A stretch of DNA of 64,000 nt. Origin: Mongoliimonas terrestris. GTDB taxonomy: Bacteria > Pseudomonadota > Alphaproteobacteria > Rhizobiales > Pleomorphomonadaceae. The notes under the pieces were generated by a model. The model saw only the letters and a program-made list of their open reading frames with translations. It was not told the origin of the DNA and ran no database searches. The stretch is from NCBI RefSeq assembly GCF_001927285.1, contig NZ_MSIG01000012.1, positions 1 to 64,000 of the forward strand, given 5' to 3'. Below, piece after piece: positions 1 through 7,056 of this stretch (its first letter is position 1; every line of letters starts with the position of its first letter). Both the position numbers and the translations under genes were made by a program.

Positions 1-75
1 GTCCGCGAAGGCGGACCAGCCACGCTTTGCCGCCGGCGAAGGATGCGTGGGTGGTCGGCCTTCGCAGACCATGAC
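1..75. repeat. REP-like palindromic doublet (diverged copy pair)
   Basis: Two inverted copies of a repeat that recurs in the window. Bases 1-25 carry the minus orientation (cut by the window edge) and 43-75 the plus orientation. The unit is a short head (GCGTGGG), a hairpin with 8-bp arms TGGTCCGC/GCGGACCA around a CTTC loop, and a TGACG tail. The second copy here has mismatches in both arms, so it is an older copy than those at 24343-24466 and 59531-59702. A degenerate head also appears at about 124-139. Confidence 0.75.
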
Positions 76-219
76 GATGGGGGTGGCGGGGTCGGACCAC
101 TCGCCCCCTTCCCCTTCGGCTGAAATGCGTGGATGGTCGGGGGGTTGCCGATCAGCACGGAAGGTGGGTCCAGTGTCCAGGCCTCCGGTATCATCCCGCG
201 CCGCCGGGGCCCGTCCGGC

Positions 220-1107
220 ATGACGGGCGGCGTCGATCTTCGCAGGGCCTTCGAGGACTCCGGCGTTGCGGCGGTGCTCGCCGAGCTCGATCGCGAGCTC
301 GTCGGCCTGAAGCCCGTGAAGAGCCGGATCCGCGAGACCGCGGCGCTGTTGCTGGTCGACCGGGCGCGGGCGGAACTGGGGCTCGTGCACGAGACGCCGA
401 CCCTGCACATGAGCTTCACCGGCAACCCCGGCACCGGCAAGACCACCGTGGCGATGCGGATGGCGAGCCTTCTCCACCGGCTCGGCTATATCCGCAAGGG
501 GCACCTGGTTTCCGTCACCCGCGACGATCTCGTCGGCCAGTACATCGGCCACACGGCGCCGAAGACGCGCGACGTCATCAAGAAGGCCATGGGCGGCGTG
601 CTCTTCATCGACGAGGCCTATTATCTCTACCGGCCGGAGAACGAGCGCGACTACGGCCAGGAGGCGATCGAGATCCTGCTGCAGGTGATGGAGAACCAGC
701 GGGACGATCTGGTGGTGATCCTCGCCGGCTACGGCAAGCGGATGGAGACCTTCTTCGAGAGCAATCCGGGTTTCCGCTCACGCATCGCCCACCACATCGA
801 CTTTCCGGACTACGCGGACGGCGAGCTGATCGAGATCGCCGAGCGGATGCTGGCGCGGCAGGCCTACCGGCTGTCGGACGCCGGCCGGGCGGCGTTCGCC
901 GCCTATGTGGCGGCCCGGCGCACGCAGCCGCATTTCGCCAACGCCCGCAGCATCCGCAACGCGCTCGACCGGGCGAAGCTCCGGCAGGCCAACCGGCTGC
1001 TGGAGGAAGCGGACGGCGAGACCGGCGCGGACGCGCTGTCGACCATCGAGGCGGCAGACATCCTGAAGAGCCGGGTGCTGACCCAAGGGGGGCGGCTGGC
1101 GGGGTGA
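220..1107 (+). CDS. cbbX: CbbX, red-type Rubisco activase (AAA+ ATPase)
   Basis: Hexameric AAA+ motor that remodels inhibited form I red-type Rubisco by pulling on the large-subunit C-terminus. The 295-residue product has Walker A GNPGTGKT at residues 68-75, the CbbX pore-loop segment QYIGHT, Walker B VLFIDEAYYL and the sensor region VVILAGY, all very close to known CbbX. The ATG at 220 gives the usual N-terminus (DLRRAFEDSGV). An in-frame ATG at 133 lies in REP-derived sequence and is less likely. No strong ribosome site is visible. Normally cbbX follows cbbL-cbbS. Here the 219 bases upstream hold only repeats and the gene downstream is pqqE on the other strand, so it looks detached from its operon, unless cbbLS lies just beyond the window edge past the REPs. 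Confidence 0.93.
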   Translation: MTGGVDLRRAFEDSGVAAVLAELDRELVGLKPVKSRIRETAALLLVDRARAELGLVHETPTLHMSFTGNPGTGKTTVAMRMASLLHRLGYIRKGHLVSVTRDDLVGQYIGHTAPKTRDVIKKAMGGVLFIDEAYYLYRPENERDYGQEAIEILLQVMENQRDDLVVILAGYGKRMETFFESNPGFRSRIAHHIDFPDYADGELIEIAERMLARQAYRLSDAGRAAFAAYVAARRTQPHFANARSIRNALDRAKLRQANRLLEEADGETGADALSTIEAADILKSRVLTQGGRLAG

Positions 1108-1142
1108 GCCGAGAGTGGCAGCGGTTACGGGGAGGACGGGAA

Positions 1143-1175
1143 GGCGTGGGTGGTCAGCCTGCGCGGACCATGACG
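1143..1175 (+). repeat. REP-like element, diverged single copy
   Basis: GCGTGGGTGGTC followed by a mutated arm (AGCCTGC for CGCCTTC) and GCGGACCATGACG. It matches the window's REP family in head and tail. It lies in the cbbX-pqqE convergent gap (1108-1357), which otherwise holds no gene I can support. Confidence 0.7.
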
Positions 1176-1268
1176 ATCGATGAGGATCGGGCTCCGGGTG
1201 TCGGACCGATCCTGACGGAAATGCTGATCAGCAGTCGGCAAGCGCCCTGCGCGCCACCGACCACCCTC

Positions 1269-1305
1269 CATCGTCTTGGTCCGCCTGAAGCGGACCATGA
1301 CGATG
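1269..1305. terminator. Long REP-related hairpin between convergent cbbX and pqqE
   Basis: Inverted repeat with 16-base arms (1269-1284 and 1290-1305, one mismatch) around the loop CTGAA. The inner half is the REP palindrome (TGGTCCGC/GCGGACCA) and the outer half extends it with CATCGTC/GACGATG. It sits between two convergent genes, so it could stop or stabilise transcripts from both sides. There is no U-run, so calling it an intrinsic terminator is inference. Confidence 0.5.
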
Positions 1306-1357
1306 GAGGAGGACGTAGTGGGTCCGGCCCGCCCTGCCCCCAAACGCCGCCCTGCCC

Positions 1358-2482
1358 TCAGAGGGTGCGGTACTCGTAGGCGGGGATCTCGCCGACTTCG
1401 CTTTCGGCTTCCGTCAGCGCCCGGATGGTGTCGCGGAGCGGCGACTTGATGCACATGGGGTCGGTCGCGGCGGCGTCGCCGGCGTAGGCCATGGCCTGGC
1501 AACGGCAGCCGCCGAAGTCGACGGTCTTGCGCTCGCAGGAGCGGCAGGGTTCCTGCATCCAGTCGGTGCCGCGGTAGGCGTTGAAGGACGCACTCTCGTT
1601 CCAGATCCAGGCGAGCGGCGTGTCGCGCGCGTTCTCGAAGGTGAGGTGCGGGATGGTGGCCGCCGCGTGGCAGGGCAGCACGGTGCCGTTCGGCTCGATG
1701 TTGATGCCGACCCGGCCCCAGCCACCCATGCAGGCCTTCGGGTAGATGGAGTGATGGTCCGGCGGCACGTAGTCGATGACGAGGATACCCTTCAGCCGCT
1801 CGCGCTCTTCCATCACGACGGCCGTGCAGGCGTCCACCATGGCGCGCGTCGGCAGCAGGGCGGCGCGGTTCTTCACCGCCCAGCCGTGGATCTGTGTGTT
1901 GGCGATCTCGATGCGGCGGGCGCCGAGTTTCACCGCAAGGTCAATGGTCTCGCGCACCTTGTGGAGGTTGCGCCGGTGCATGACGGCGTTGACCGTGAGC
2001 GGCAGGCCCTCGGCGCCGATCCATGCGGCAACCTTCATCTTATGGTCGAAGCCGCCGCGGTAACCGCCGACCAGATCGGCGGTTTCGGCGTCGGTGCCCT
2101 GGATGGAGAGCTGCACGTGGTCGAGGCCGCGGGCGGAGAGATCCTTCACGCGCGCCTCGGTGAGGCCGACGCCCGACGTGATGAGGTTGGTGTAGAGGCC
2201 GACCTCGCGGCCGACGGTGACGAGGGCCTCCAGGTCGCGCCGGGCGGCCGGCTCGCCGCCGGAGAAGTGGACGTGGAGCACGCCCATGGCGGCGGCCTGG
2301 GTGAGGACGCTCGTCCACTCCTCGGTGGTAAGCTCGTCGGCGCGCTTCACCATCTCCAGCGGGTTGGAGCAGTAGGGGCACTTCAGCGGGCAGCGGTGGG
2401 TGAGCTCCGCCAGCATGGCCATGGGCGGCGGCACGCGGCGGACGGCCTTCACGGGATCCGGCGAAACGACGGGCGCGTTCAT
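1358..2482 (-). CDS. pqqE: PqqE, radical-SAM PqqA peptide cyclase
   Basis: Radical SAM enzyme that forms the Glu-Tyr carbon-carbon crosslink in PqqA, the first step of PQQ synthesis. The 374-residue protein has the CxxxCxxC cluster motif at Cys31, Cys35 and Cys38 (RCPLKCPYC). A cysteine-rich SPASM-type C-terminus (CRSC, GGCRCQA, MCIKS) binds the auxiliary clusters. The start at 2482 gives a 4-base ATGA overlap with the end of pqqD, the coupling expected for the enzyme and its PqqD chaperone. A longer open frame upstream runs through pqqD and pqqC in another frame and is not real. Last gene of the pqqABCDE operon. Confidence 0.97.
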   Translation of the reverse strand: MNAPVVSPDPVKAVRRVPPPMAMLAELTHRCPLKCPYCSNPLEMVKRADELTTEEWTSVLTQAAAMGVLHVHFSGGEPAARRDLEALVTVGREVGLYTNLITSGVGLTEARVKDLSARGLDHVQLSIQGTDAETADLVGGYRGGFDHKMKVAAWIGAEGLPLTVNAVMHRRNLHKVRETIDLAVKLGARRIEIANTQIHGWAVKNRAALLPTRAMVDACTAVVMEERERLKGILVIDYVPPDHHSIYPKACMGGWGRVGINIEPNGTVLPCHAAATIPHLTFENARDTPLAWIWNESASFNAYRGTDWMQEPCRSCERKTVDFGGCRCQAMAYAGDAAATDPMCIKSPLRDTIRALTEAESEVGEIPAYEYRTL

Positions 2483-2778
2483 GGCGCGATCTCCAGCATG
2501 CGCTTGTCCATCAGGTCCACGAGCATGCGGCGGGCGTCGCCGGCGATCTGCTCGCGGGGGGCGGCGTACTTCTCGGCGAGGACCCCCACGATCGCCGCGA
2601 AGGTGCGCGTGCCGTCCACCTCGCCGAGAATGGCGGCGGCGATCGGGTCCACCTTCACGGCGCGTTCCGGGGCGAGCAGCATGTGCGTCTCGCGCGCCTC
2701 GTCGAAGCGCAGGCGGACACCGCGGGCGATGCGCGGAACGGCGGTGTCGGGCAGGCGGTCCTCGGGCGTGGCGGTCAT
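2479..2778 (-). CDS. pqqD: PqqD, PqqA peptide chaperone
   Basis: Small (99-residue) winged-helix-like RRE protein that binds PqqA and presents it to PqqE. Family hallmarks are the N-terminal PRIARGVRLRFDE strand region, LLAPERAVK and the helix with AAAILGEVDG. Length is typical. It overlaps pqqE by 4 bases and follows pqqC after 38 bases. In some methylotrophs pqqC and pqqD are fused. Here they are separate. Confidence 0.96.
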   Translation of the reverse strand: MTATPEDRLPDTAVPRIARGVRLRFDEARETHMLLAPERAVKVDPIAAAILGEVDGTRTFAAIVGVLAEKYAAPREQIAGDARRMLVDLMDKRMLEIAP

Positions 2779-2816
2779 CGGGGTCCTTGCGCGGGTTCGA
2801 GGCGTCGAGGCGAGCC

Positions 2817-3599
2817 CTACTCGGCCGCCTCGCGGGTGACGGCCATGCCCTCGCCGGGGCGCCAGGCGCCGGGCGCCGGCATGGCGGGGTCCACATAGGC
2901 GAGCCAGAGGGCGTCGAGTTGGGCCCAGAGCACCTCCGTCTTGAAGGTGAGCGCGCCGAGGGCGGCCTGCTGCTCATCCACCGTGCGGGCGTTCTTCAGC
3001 ACGTAGTCGAGCGCGAAGGTGGCGTCGCGCGGCGCCTGGTCGAGGCGGCGGCGGAAGTAGGCGATGACGCGCTCGTTGATGAAGTCGTAGTGGCCGAGCA
3101 TGCCGGAGATACGCTCCTCGTGGAGCTGCGGGGCGAAGAGCTCGGTCAGCGACGAGGCGACCGCTTCCAGGAGGGATCGGTCGCGGACGAAGTGCAGATA
3201 GGCCTCGGTGGCAAAGCGGGTGGCCGGCAGGGCGCCGCGCTTGGACATGACATAGGCGCGGTCGAAGCCGAGGCCGTCGGTCAGCATCAGCCAGCGGTCG
3301 ATGCCGCCCTCCCCGCCGTCGAGGCCGTCGTGGTCGGTGATGCGGTGCAGCCATTCCCGGCGCAGCGCGCGGTCCTCGCAGCGCGCCATCAGGGCGGCGT
3401 CCTTCTGCGGGATGATGGACTGGTAGCAGTAGCGGTTGAGCGCCCAGGCGCGCACCTGATCGAGGGTGCACTGGCCGCCGTGCAGCTTCTTATGGAAGGG
3501 ATGCAGGCTGTGGTAGCGCTCAGCGCCGATCTTGCGCAGGGCGGCCTCCAGGTCGGCGGCGGTCATCGGGGTGCGGTCGGTGTCGTGGGCCATCGTCAT
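2817..3599 (-). CDS. pqqC: PqqC, pyrroloquinoline-quinone synthase
   Basis: Cofactor-free oxidase that closes the last ring and performs the final eight-electron oxidation to PQQ. The 260-residue product shows the conserved HPFHKKLHGG, LNRYCYQ, PQKDAALMARC and HYDFINERVIAYF segments of the all-helical PqqC/TenA-like fold. The ATG at 3599 gives an ATGA overlap with the pqqB stop. An alternative ATG lies 6 bases on. An upstream in-frame extension falls inside pqqB and lacks conservation. Confidence 0.96.
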   Translation of the reverse strand: MTMAHDTDRTPMTAADLEAALRKIGAERYHSLHPFHKKLHGGQCTLDQVRAWALNRYCYQSIIPQKDAALMARCEDRALRREWLHRITDHDGLDGGEGGIDRWLMLTDGLGFDRAYVMSKRGALPATRFATEAYLHFVRDRSLLEAVASSLTELFAPQLHEERISGMLGHYDFINERVIAYFRRRLDQAPRDATFALDYVLKNARTVDEQQAALGALTFKTEVLWAQLDALWLAYVDPAMPAPGAWRPGEGMAVTREAAE

Positions 3600-4543
3600 G
3601 GGGTGACGTCCATTCCGTCGGTGGCGATCTCCCACCCCGCCTCCTCCACCGTCCGGCGCGCGGACGATCCCTCCCGGAGGGCCGGGTTGGTGTTGTTGAT
3701 GTGGACGAAGATCCGGCGCTTCACCGGCACGTCCTCGAAGGCCGCGATGGACCCGTCCGGTCCGCTCATGGCCATGTGTCCCATGCGGCGGCCGGTCTTC
3801 TGGCCGACGCCGGCGGTGATCATCTCGTCGTCGGTGAAGACGGTGCCGTCGAAGAAGACGACGTCCGCGCCGGCGAGTCGGTCCTTGAGGCGCGCCGTCA
3901 TGCGGGCGCAGCCGGGAACGTAGGCGACGCGTTCGCCGGACGGGCCGACGAGATCGACGCCGACGGTGTTCTCGCCTTCGAGGTCCGTCACCACCGTCTC
4001 GCCTTCCAGGTAGAGCGGCACCTTGCCGGGCACCGGGAAGAGCGTGGCGGTGACGCCCGGCACCAGGGTGAAGGGCGTGTCGAGAGCGACGGGCTCGAAG
4101 CGGACGAGAGTCCGGTCGAGCGCCTGGAAGATGGGGTTCTGGTCGATGACGCCCAGGATCTCGGCGGTGCCGAGGACCCGGAACGCCTGCTTCTCCCGCA
4201 GCCCCAGCAGGCCGGTCACATGGTCAATGTCACCGTTGGTGATCAGGACCGTGTGGATCGGCGTGTGCCGGCGCCCGACCACGGCCGGATCGGCCGGATG
4301 CAGCGCCGGGGTTCGGATGAGCTGAGTGGTGATCTCGGGGGAGGCGTTGAGGATGGCCCAGTCGGCACCGTTGGCGGTGACCGCCAGGGAGGACTGGGTG
4401 CGCGGCTCCAGGTCCTTCACACCGCGCCGGACGTCGGCGCAGTTGGCGCAGTTGCAGTTCCACTGGGGGAAGCCCCCACCGGCCGCGGCGCCGAGAACCA
4501 GAGCCCGAAGCCGCCCGTTGGCGGCTCCGTGCCCCGTGCTCAT
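3596..4543 (-). CDS. pqqB: PqqB, metallo-beta-lactamase-fold PQQ biosynthesis hydroxylase
   Basis: PqqB-family protein of 315 residues, thought to be an iron-dependent hydroxylase acting on the crosslinked Glu-Tyr intermediate. It has the metallo-beta-lactamase fold with the NCNCANC cysteine motif at residues 29-35, FPQWN before it, NGDIDHVTGLL in place of the classical metal motif, and a C-terminal FVHINNTNP. It is followed by pqqC with a 4-base overlap and preceded by pqqA after a 149-base gap. Confidence 0.95.
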   Translation of the reverse strand: MSTGHGAANGRLRALVLGAAAGGGFPQWNCNCANCADVRRGVKDLEPRTQSSLAVTANGADWAILNASPEITTQLIRTPALHPADPAVVGRRHTPIHTVLITNGDIDHVTGLLGLREKQAFRVLGTAEILGVIDQNPIFQALDRTLVRFEPVALDTPFTLVPGVTATLFPVPGKVPLYLEGETVVTDLEGENTVGVDLVGPSGERVAYVPGCARMTARLKDRLAGADVVFFDGTVFTDDEMITAGVGQKTGRRMGHMAMSGPDGSIAAFEDVPVKRRIFVHINNTNPALREGSSARRTVEEAGWEIATDGMDVTP

Positions 4544-4692
4544 CTCGTCACCCGAAAGCAGTTCGCAACGAAGCGTTCAGACTTCGTCAGCGAGTCAATG
4601 TCCCCGATCGCAAGACCAGGAGCAGAACTCATCCGGCCTGATGATTTCGCCAAGCCGGAGAGCACTTTCGGGGCGCGAGACGACATTGGAAA

Positions 4693-4770
4693 TCAGACTT
4701 CCGGCGGGAAGTACATGTTGATTTCCATGCCAACGCACATCTCTTCGATCTTCGGAGCAGTCCAGGCCAT
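4693..4770 (-). CDS. pqqA: PqqA, PQQ precursor peptide
   Basis: A 25-residue ribosomal peptide that is the carbon and nitrogen source of PQQ. Glu16 and Tyr20 are spaced E-x3-Y exactly as PqqE requires, within the signature GMEINMY, and the N-terminus MAWTAPKIEE is typical. A strong ribosome site (GGAGGAAACT) directly precedes the ATG, as expected for a peptide made in excess. It is first in the operon, with 149 bases between it and pqqB. Confidence 0.97.
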   Translation of the reverse strand: MAWTAPKIEEMCVGMEINMYFPPEV

Positions 4771-4881
4771 AGTTTCCTCCTGTGTGTTTGGCTGACAGTG
4801 GGACTTTTTCCCGATCCTGGCCGTCTTGCAAATTAAATCGATGTAATGATGTGGCGCACCGCGGGAAGCCCTTGCGAACAA

Positions 4882-5628
4882 TCACTTATATCGATCGTGG
4901 TAGGCGTCGAGCAGGGCCCAGGTTTCGCTCTCCGAACCGATCACGTGGGCCGCATCCGGCGAGCGGCGGTGGACGGAGATGCCGAAACCGCCCGCCGTCC
5001 GGGCCGCCCGGAAGGCCGGCTCGTCCGGCGTGTCGTCGCCGATGTGGACCGGCACGCGGCCGGTGAAGGTCTCGGTCGCCATGAAGGCATCGAGCGCGTG
5101 GCCCTTGTGGGCGTCGAGCGGCACGATGTCGATGGCGACGCGCCCGCGCATCACCTTGAACTCGCCGTTGACGCGGTCGGTCAGGAGCGCGTGGAGCTGG
5201 CCGATGTAGGCGACGCCCTCCGTGTAGACGAGGCTGAGACCGCCGGGCTTCCACTCGATCTCCACGTTCGGGAAGAAGGCGGCCACGTCCTCCACGATCC
5301 CCTCGAACAGGCGCCGCTCCTCGGCGGTGAGGACCGGCATGACCCGCTTGCCGGAGGCGTAGCGCCGGTCCGCGCCCTGGAGCCCGCCGCAGGGCAGCAC
5401 CAGAGGCGCGAGGAAGCGGTCGACCGATTCGACCGTGCGGCCGGTGAGGACCGCGAGCGCGCCGCCGAGGCGCTGCCTCAGGCTGTCGAGGAGCGCGATG
5501 CGCGCGGGCGTGATGCCGTGCTCCCGGGCGTCGTGGGTGGCGCCGATCAGGGTGCCGTCCACGTCGAGGAAGAGGGCGAGGCGGTCCGGCGGCGGCAGCC
5601 GCCCGGCAAGGGCTTGGAGGTCACTCAA
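4882..5628 (-). CDS. otsB: Trehalose-6-phosphate phosphatase-type HAD hydrolase
   Basis: HAD-superfamily phosphatase of 248 residues of the OtsB (trehalose_PPase) family, which releases trehalose from trehalose-6-phosphate. Motif I is FLDVDGTLI (DxDGT), motif II includes LTGR, a lysine motif is in HKGHALD, and motif IV is HIGDDTPDEPAF. No OtsA synthase is in the window. Its start overlaps the end of the upstream glycerate kinase gene by 8 bases, so the two are translated together. A related sugar-phosphate such as a glucosylglycerate precursor is a possible alternative substrate given that partner. This is inference. Confidence 0.85.
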   Translation of the reverse strand: MSDLQALAGRLPPPDRLALFLDVDGTLIGATHDAREHGITPARIALLDSLRQRLGGALAVLTGRTVESVDRFLAPLVLPCGGLQGADRRYASGKRVMPVLTAEERRLFEGIVEDVAAFFPNVEIEWKPGGLSLVYTEGVAYIGQLHALLTDRVNGEFKVMRGRVAIDIVPLDAHKGHALDAFMATETFTGRVPVHIGDDTPDEPAFRAARTAGGFGISVHRRSPDAAHVIGSESETWALLDAYHDRYK

Positions 5629-6895
5629 TCAGGATGGCTCGGAAGTCGTTGACGTTGGTACGGGTCGGCCCCGTCACCAAGAGGTCACCGAGCGTCATGA
5701 AGGCAGTATAGGCGTCGTTGCCCGCGAGGAAAGCCTTCGGATTGGTGCCGGACGCGAACAGCCGGTCGGACGAGGTGGTGTCGCAGAAGGCGCCGGCGTT
5801 GTCCTCCGAGCCGTCGATGCCGTCCGTGTCGGCGGCGATCGCCGTGACGCCGGGCACGCCGCAGATGCCGATGGCGAAGGCGAGAAGGAATTCCGCGTTG
5901 CGCCCGCCCCGGCCCTTGGCGCGCACCGTCACGGTGGTCTCGCCGCCGGAGAGGATCACGCACGGGCGGGCGAAGGGCTGGCCCTTGGCGACGACCTGCC
6001 GGACGAGGGCGGCGTGCACCTCGCCCACGTCGCGCGCCTCGCCCTCGATGGAATCGGAGAGGATGTAGGGCGTGAGGCCGGCCTCGCGCACCTTCGCGGC
6101 GGCGGCGTCGAGAGACATCTGGGCGGCGGCGATCACGTGGTGGCTGTCGCCGGCGAAATCCGGGTCGGTCGGCTTCGGGGCCTCGGCCTCGGGGCTGTCG
6201 AGCCAGGCCCGGGCGGCGGGCGGCAGGTCCATGCCGTAGCGCTCCACGATGGCGAGCGCGTCGGCGCGGGTGGTGCCGTCCGGAATGGTCGGGCCTGAGG
6301 CGACGAGCGCCGGGTCGTCGCCCGGGATGTCGGAGAGGACGAGCGAGACGACCCGCGCCGGATGGGCGGCACGGGCGAGCCGGCCGCCCTTGATGAGCGA
6401 CAGGTGCTTGCGCACGCAGTTCATCTCGTGGATGGACGCGCCGGAGGCGAGCAGGATCTTGTTCACCGCCCGCTTGGCCTCCTTGCCGATGACGTCCGGC
6501 GGGAGCGAGAGCAGCGACGAGCCGCCGCCGGAGATGAGCGCGACCACCTGGTCGTCCGGCCCGAGATCCTTGACGAGGTCGAAGATGCGGCCGGCCGTTG
6601 CGGCGCCCTTCTCGTCCGGCACCGGATGGGCGGCTTCGACGATCTCGATGAAACGGGTCGAGTGGCCGTGTCCGTAGCGCGTGACGACGAGGCCCTCCAC
6701 CGGGCCATAGCCTTTGGCGGTCCAGGCGTCCTCGAAGGCCGCCGCCATGGCGGCGGAGGCCTTGCCGGCGCCGACCACCACCGTGCGCCCCTTCACCGGC
6801 GCCGGCAGATAGGTGCCGATCACCTCCGCCGGGTCCGCGGCCGCCACGGCGGCATCGTAGAGGGATTTCAGGAATGCGCGCGGATCGGTCGTCAC
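5621..6895 (-). CDS. Glycerate 2-kinase, MOFRL family (GckA/TtuD type)
   Basis: Cytosolic kinase converting D-glycerate to 2-phosphoglycerate, used in the serine cycle, tartrate/hydroxypyruvate and glyoxylate metabolism. It is 424 residues long with an N-terminal DUF4147 domain (VVVGAGKASAAMA, SGGGSSLLSLP) and a C-terminal MOFRL domain (LSGGETTVTV, GGRNAEFLLAFA, DTDGIDG). GTG at 6895 is chosen because GGGGAGGAG stands 7 bases upstream. The open frame continues further upstream without conservation. Annotators sometimes call this family hydroxypyruvate reductase. First gene of a two-gene unit with the OtsB-like phosphatase. Confidence 0.88.
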   Translation of the reverse strand: MTTDPRAFLKSLYDAAVAAADPAEVIGTYLPAPVKGRTVVVGAGKASAAMAAAFEDAWTAKGYGPVEGLVVTRYGHGHSTRFIEIVEAAHPVPDEKGAATAGRIFDLVKDLGPDDQVVALISGGGSSLLSLPPDVIGKEAKRAVNKILLASGASIHEMNCVRKHLSLIKGGRLARAAHPARVVSLVLSDIPGDDPALVASGPTIPDGTTRADALAIVERYGMDLPPAARAWLDSPEAEAPKPTDPDFAGDSHHVIAAAQMSLDAAAAKVREAGLTPYILSDSIEGEARDVGEVHAALVRQVVAKGQPFARPCVILSGGETTVTVRAKGRGGRNAEFLLAFAIGICGVPGVTAIAADTDGIDGSEDNAGAFCDTTSSDRLFASGTNPKAFLAGNDAYTAFMTLGDLLVTGPTRTNVNDFRAILIE

Positions 6896-7018
6896 GTTTC
6901 GTCTCCTCCCCAGGATGGGATGCGGCCTCCTGGACCTACACCATCCGATGAAACGAGACGAGACCGCCGTCGAGACCGCGTCGTGTCGCAGCGGCGAAAC
7001 ATGGGGCGGGCAGGACGG

Positions 7019-7047
7019 TGCGGCCGGGGGCGGGGTCCCCGGCCGCA
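7019..7047 (-). terminator. GC-rich hairpin after the sugar dehydrogenase gene
   Basis: Perfect 11-base arms TGCGGCCGGGG/CCCCGGCCGCA around a 7-base loop, 10 bases past the stop codon of the gene at 7057-8871. No T-run follows on the minus strand, so it may be a weak terminator or an mRNA 3' stabiliser. Confidence 0.45.
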
Positions 7048-7056
7048 TGGGTTGGC

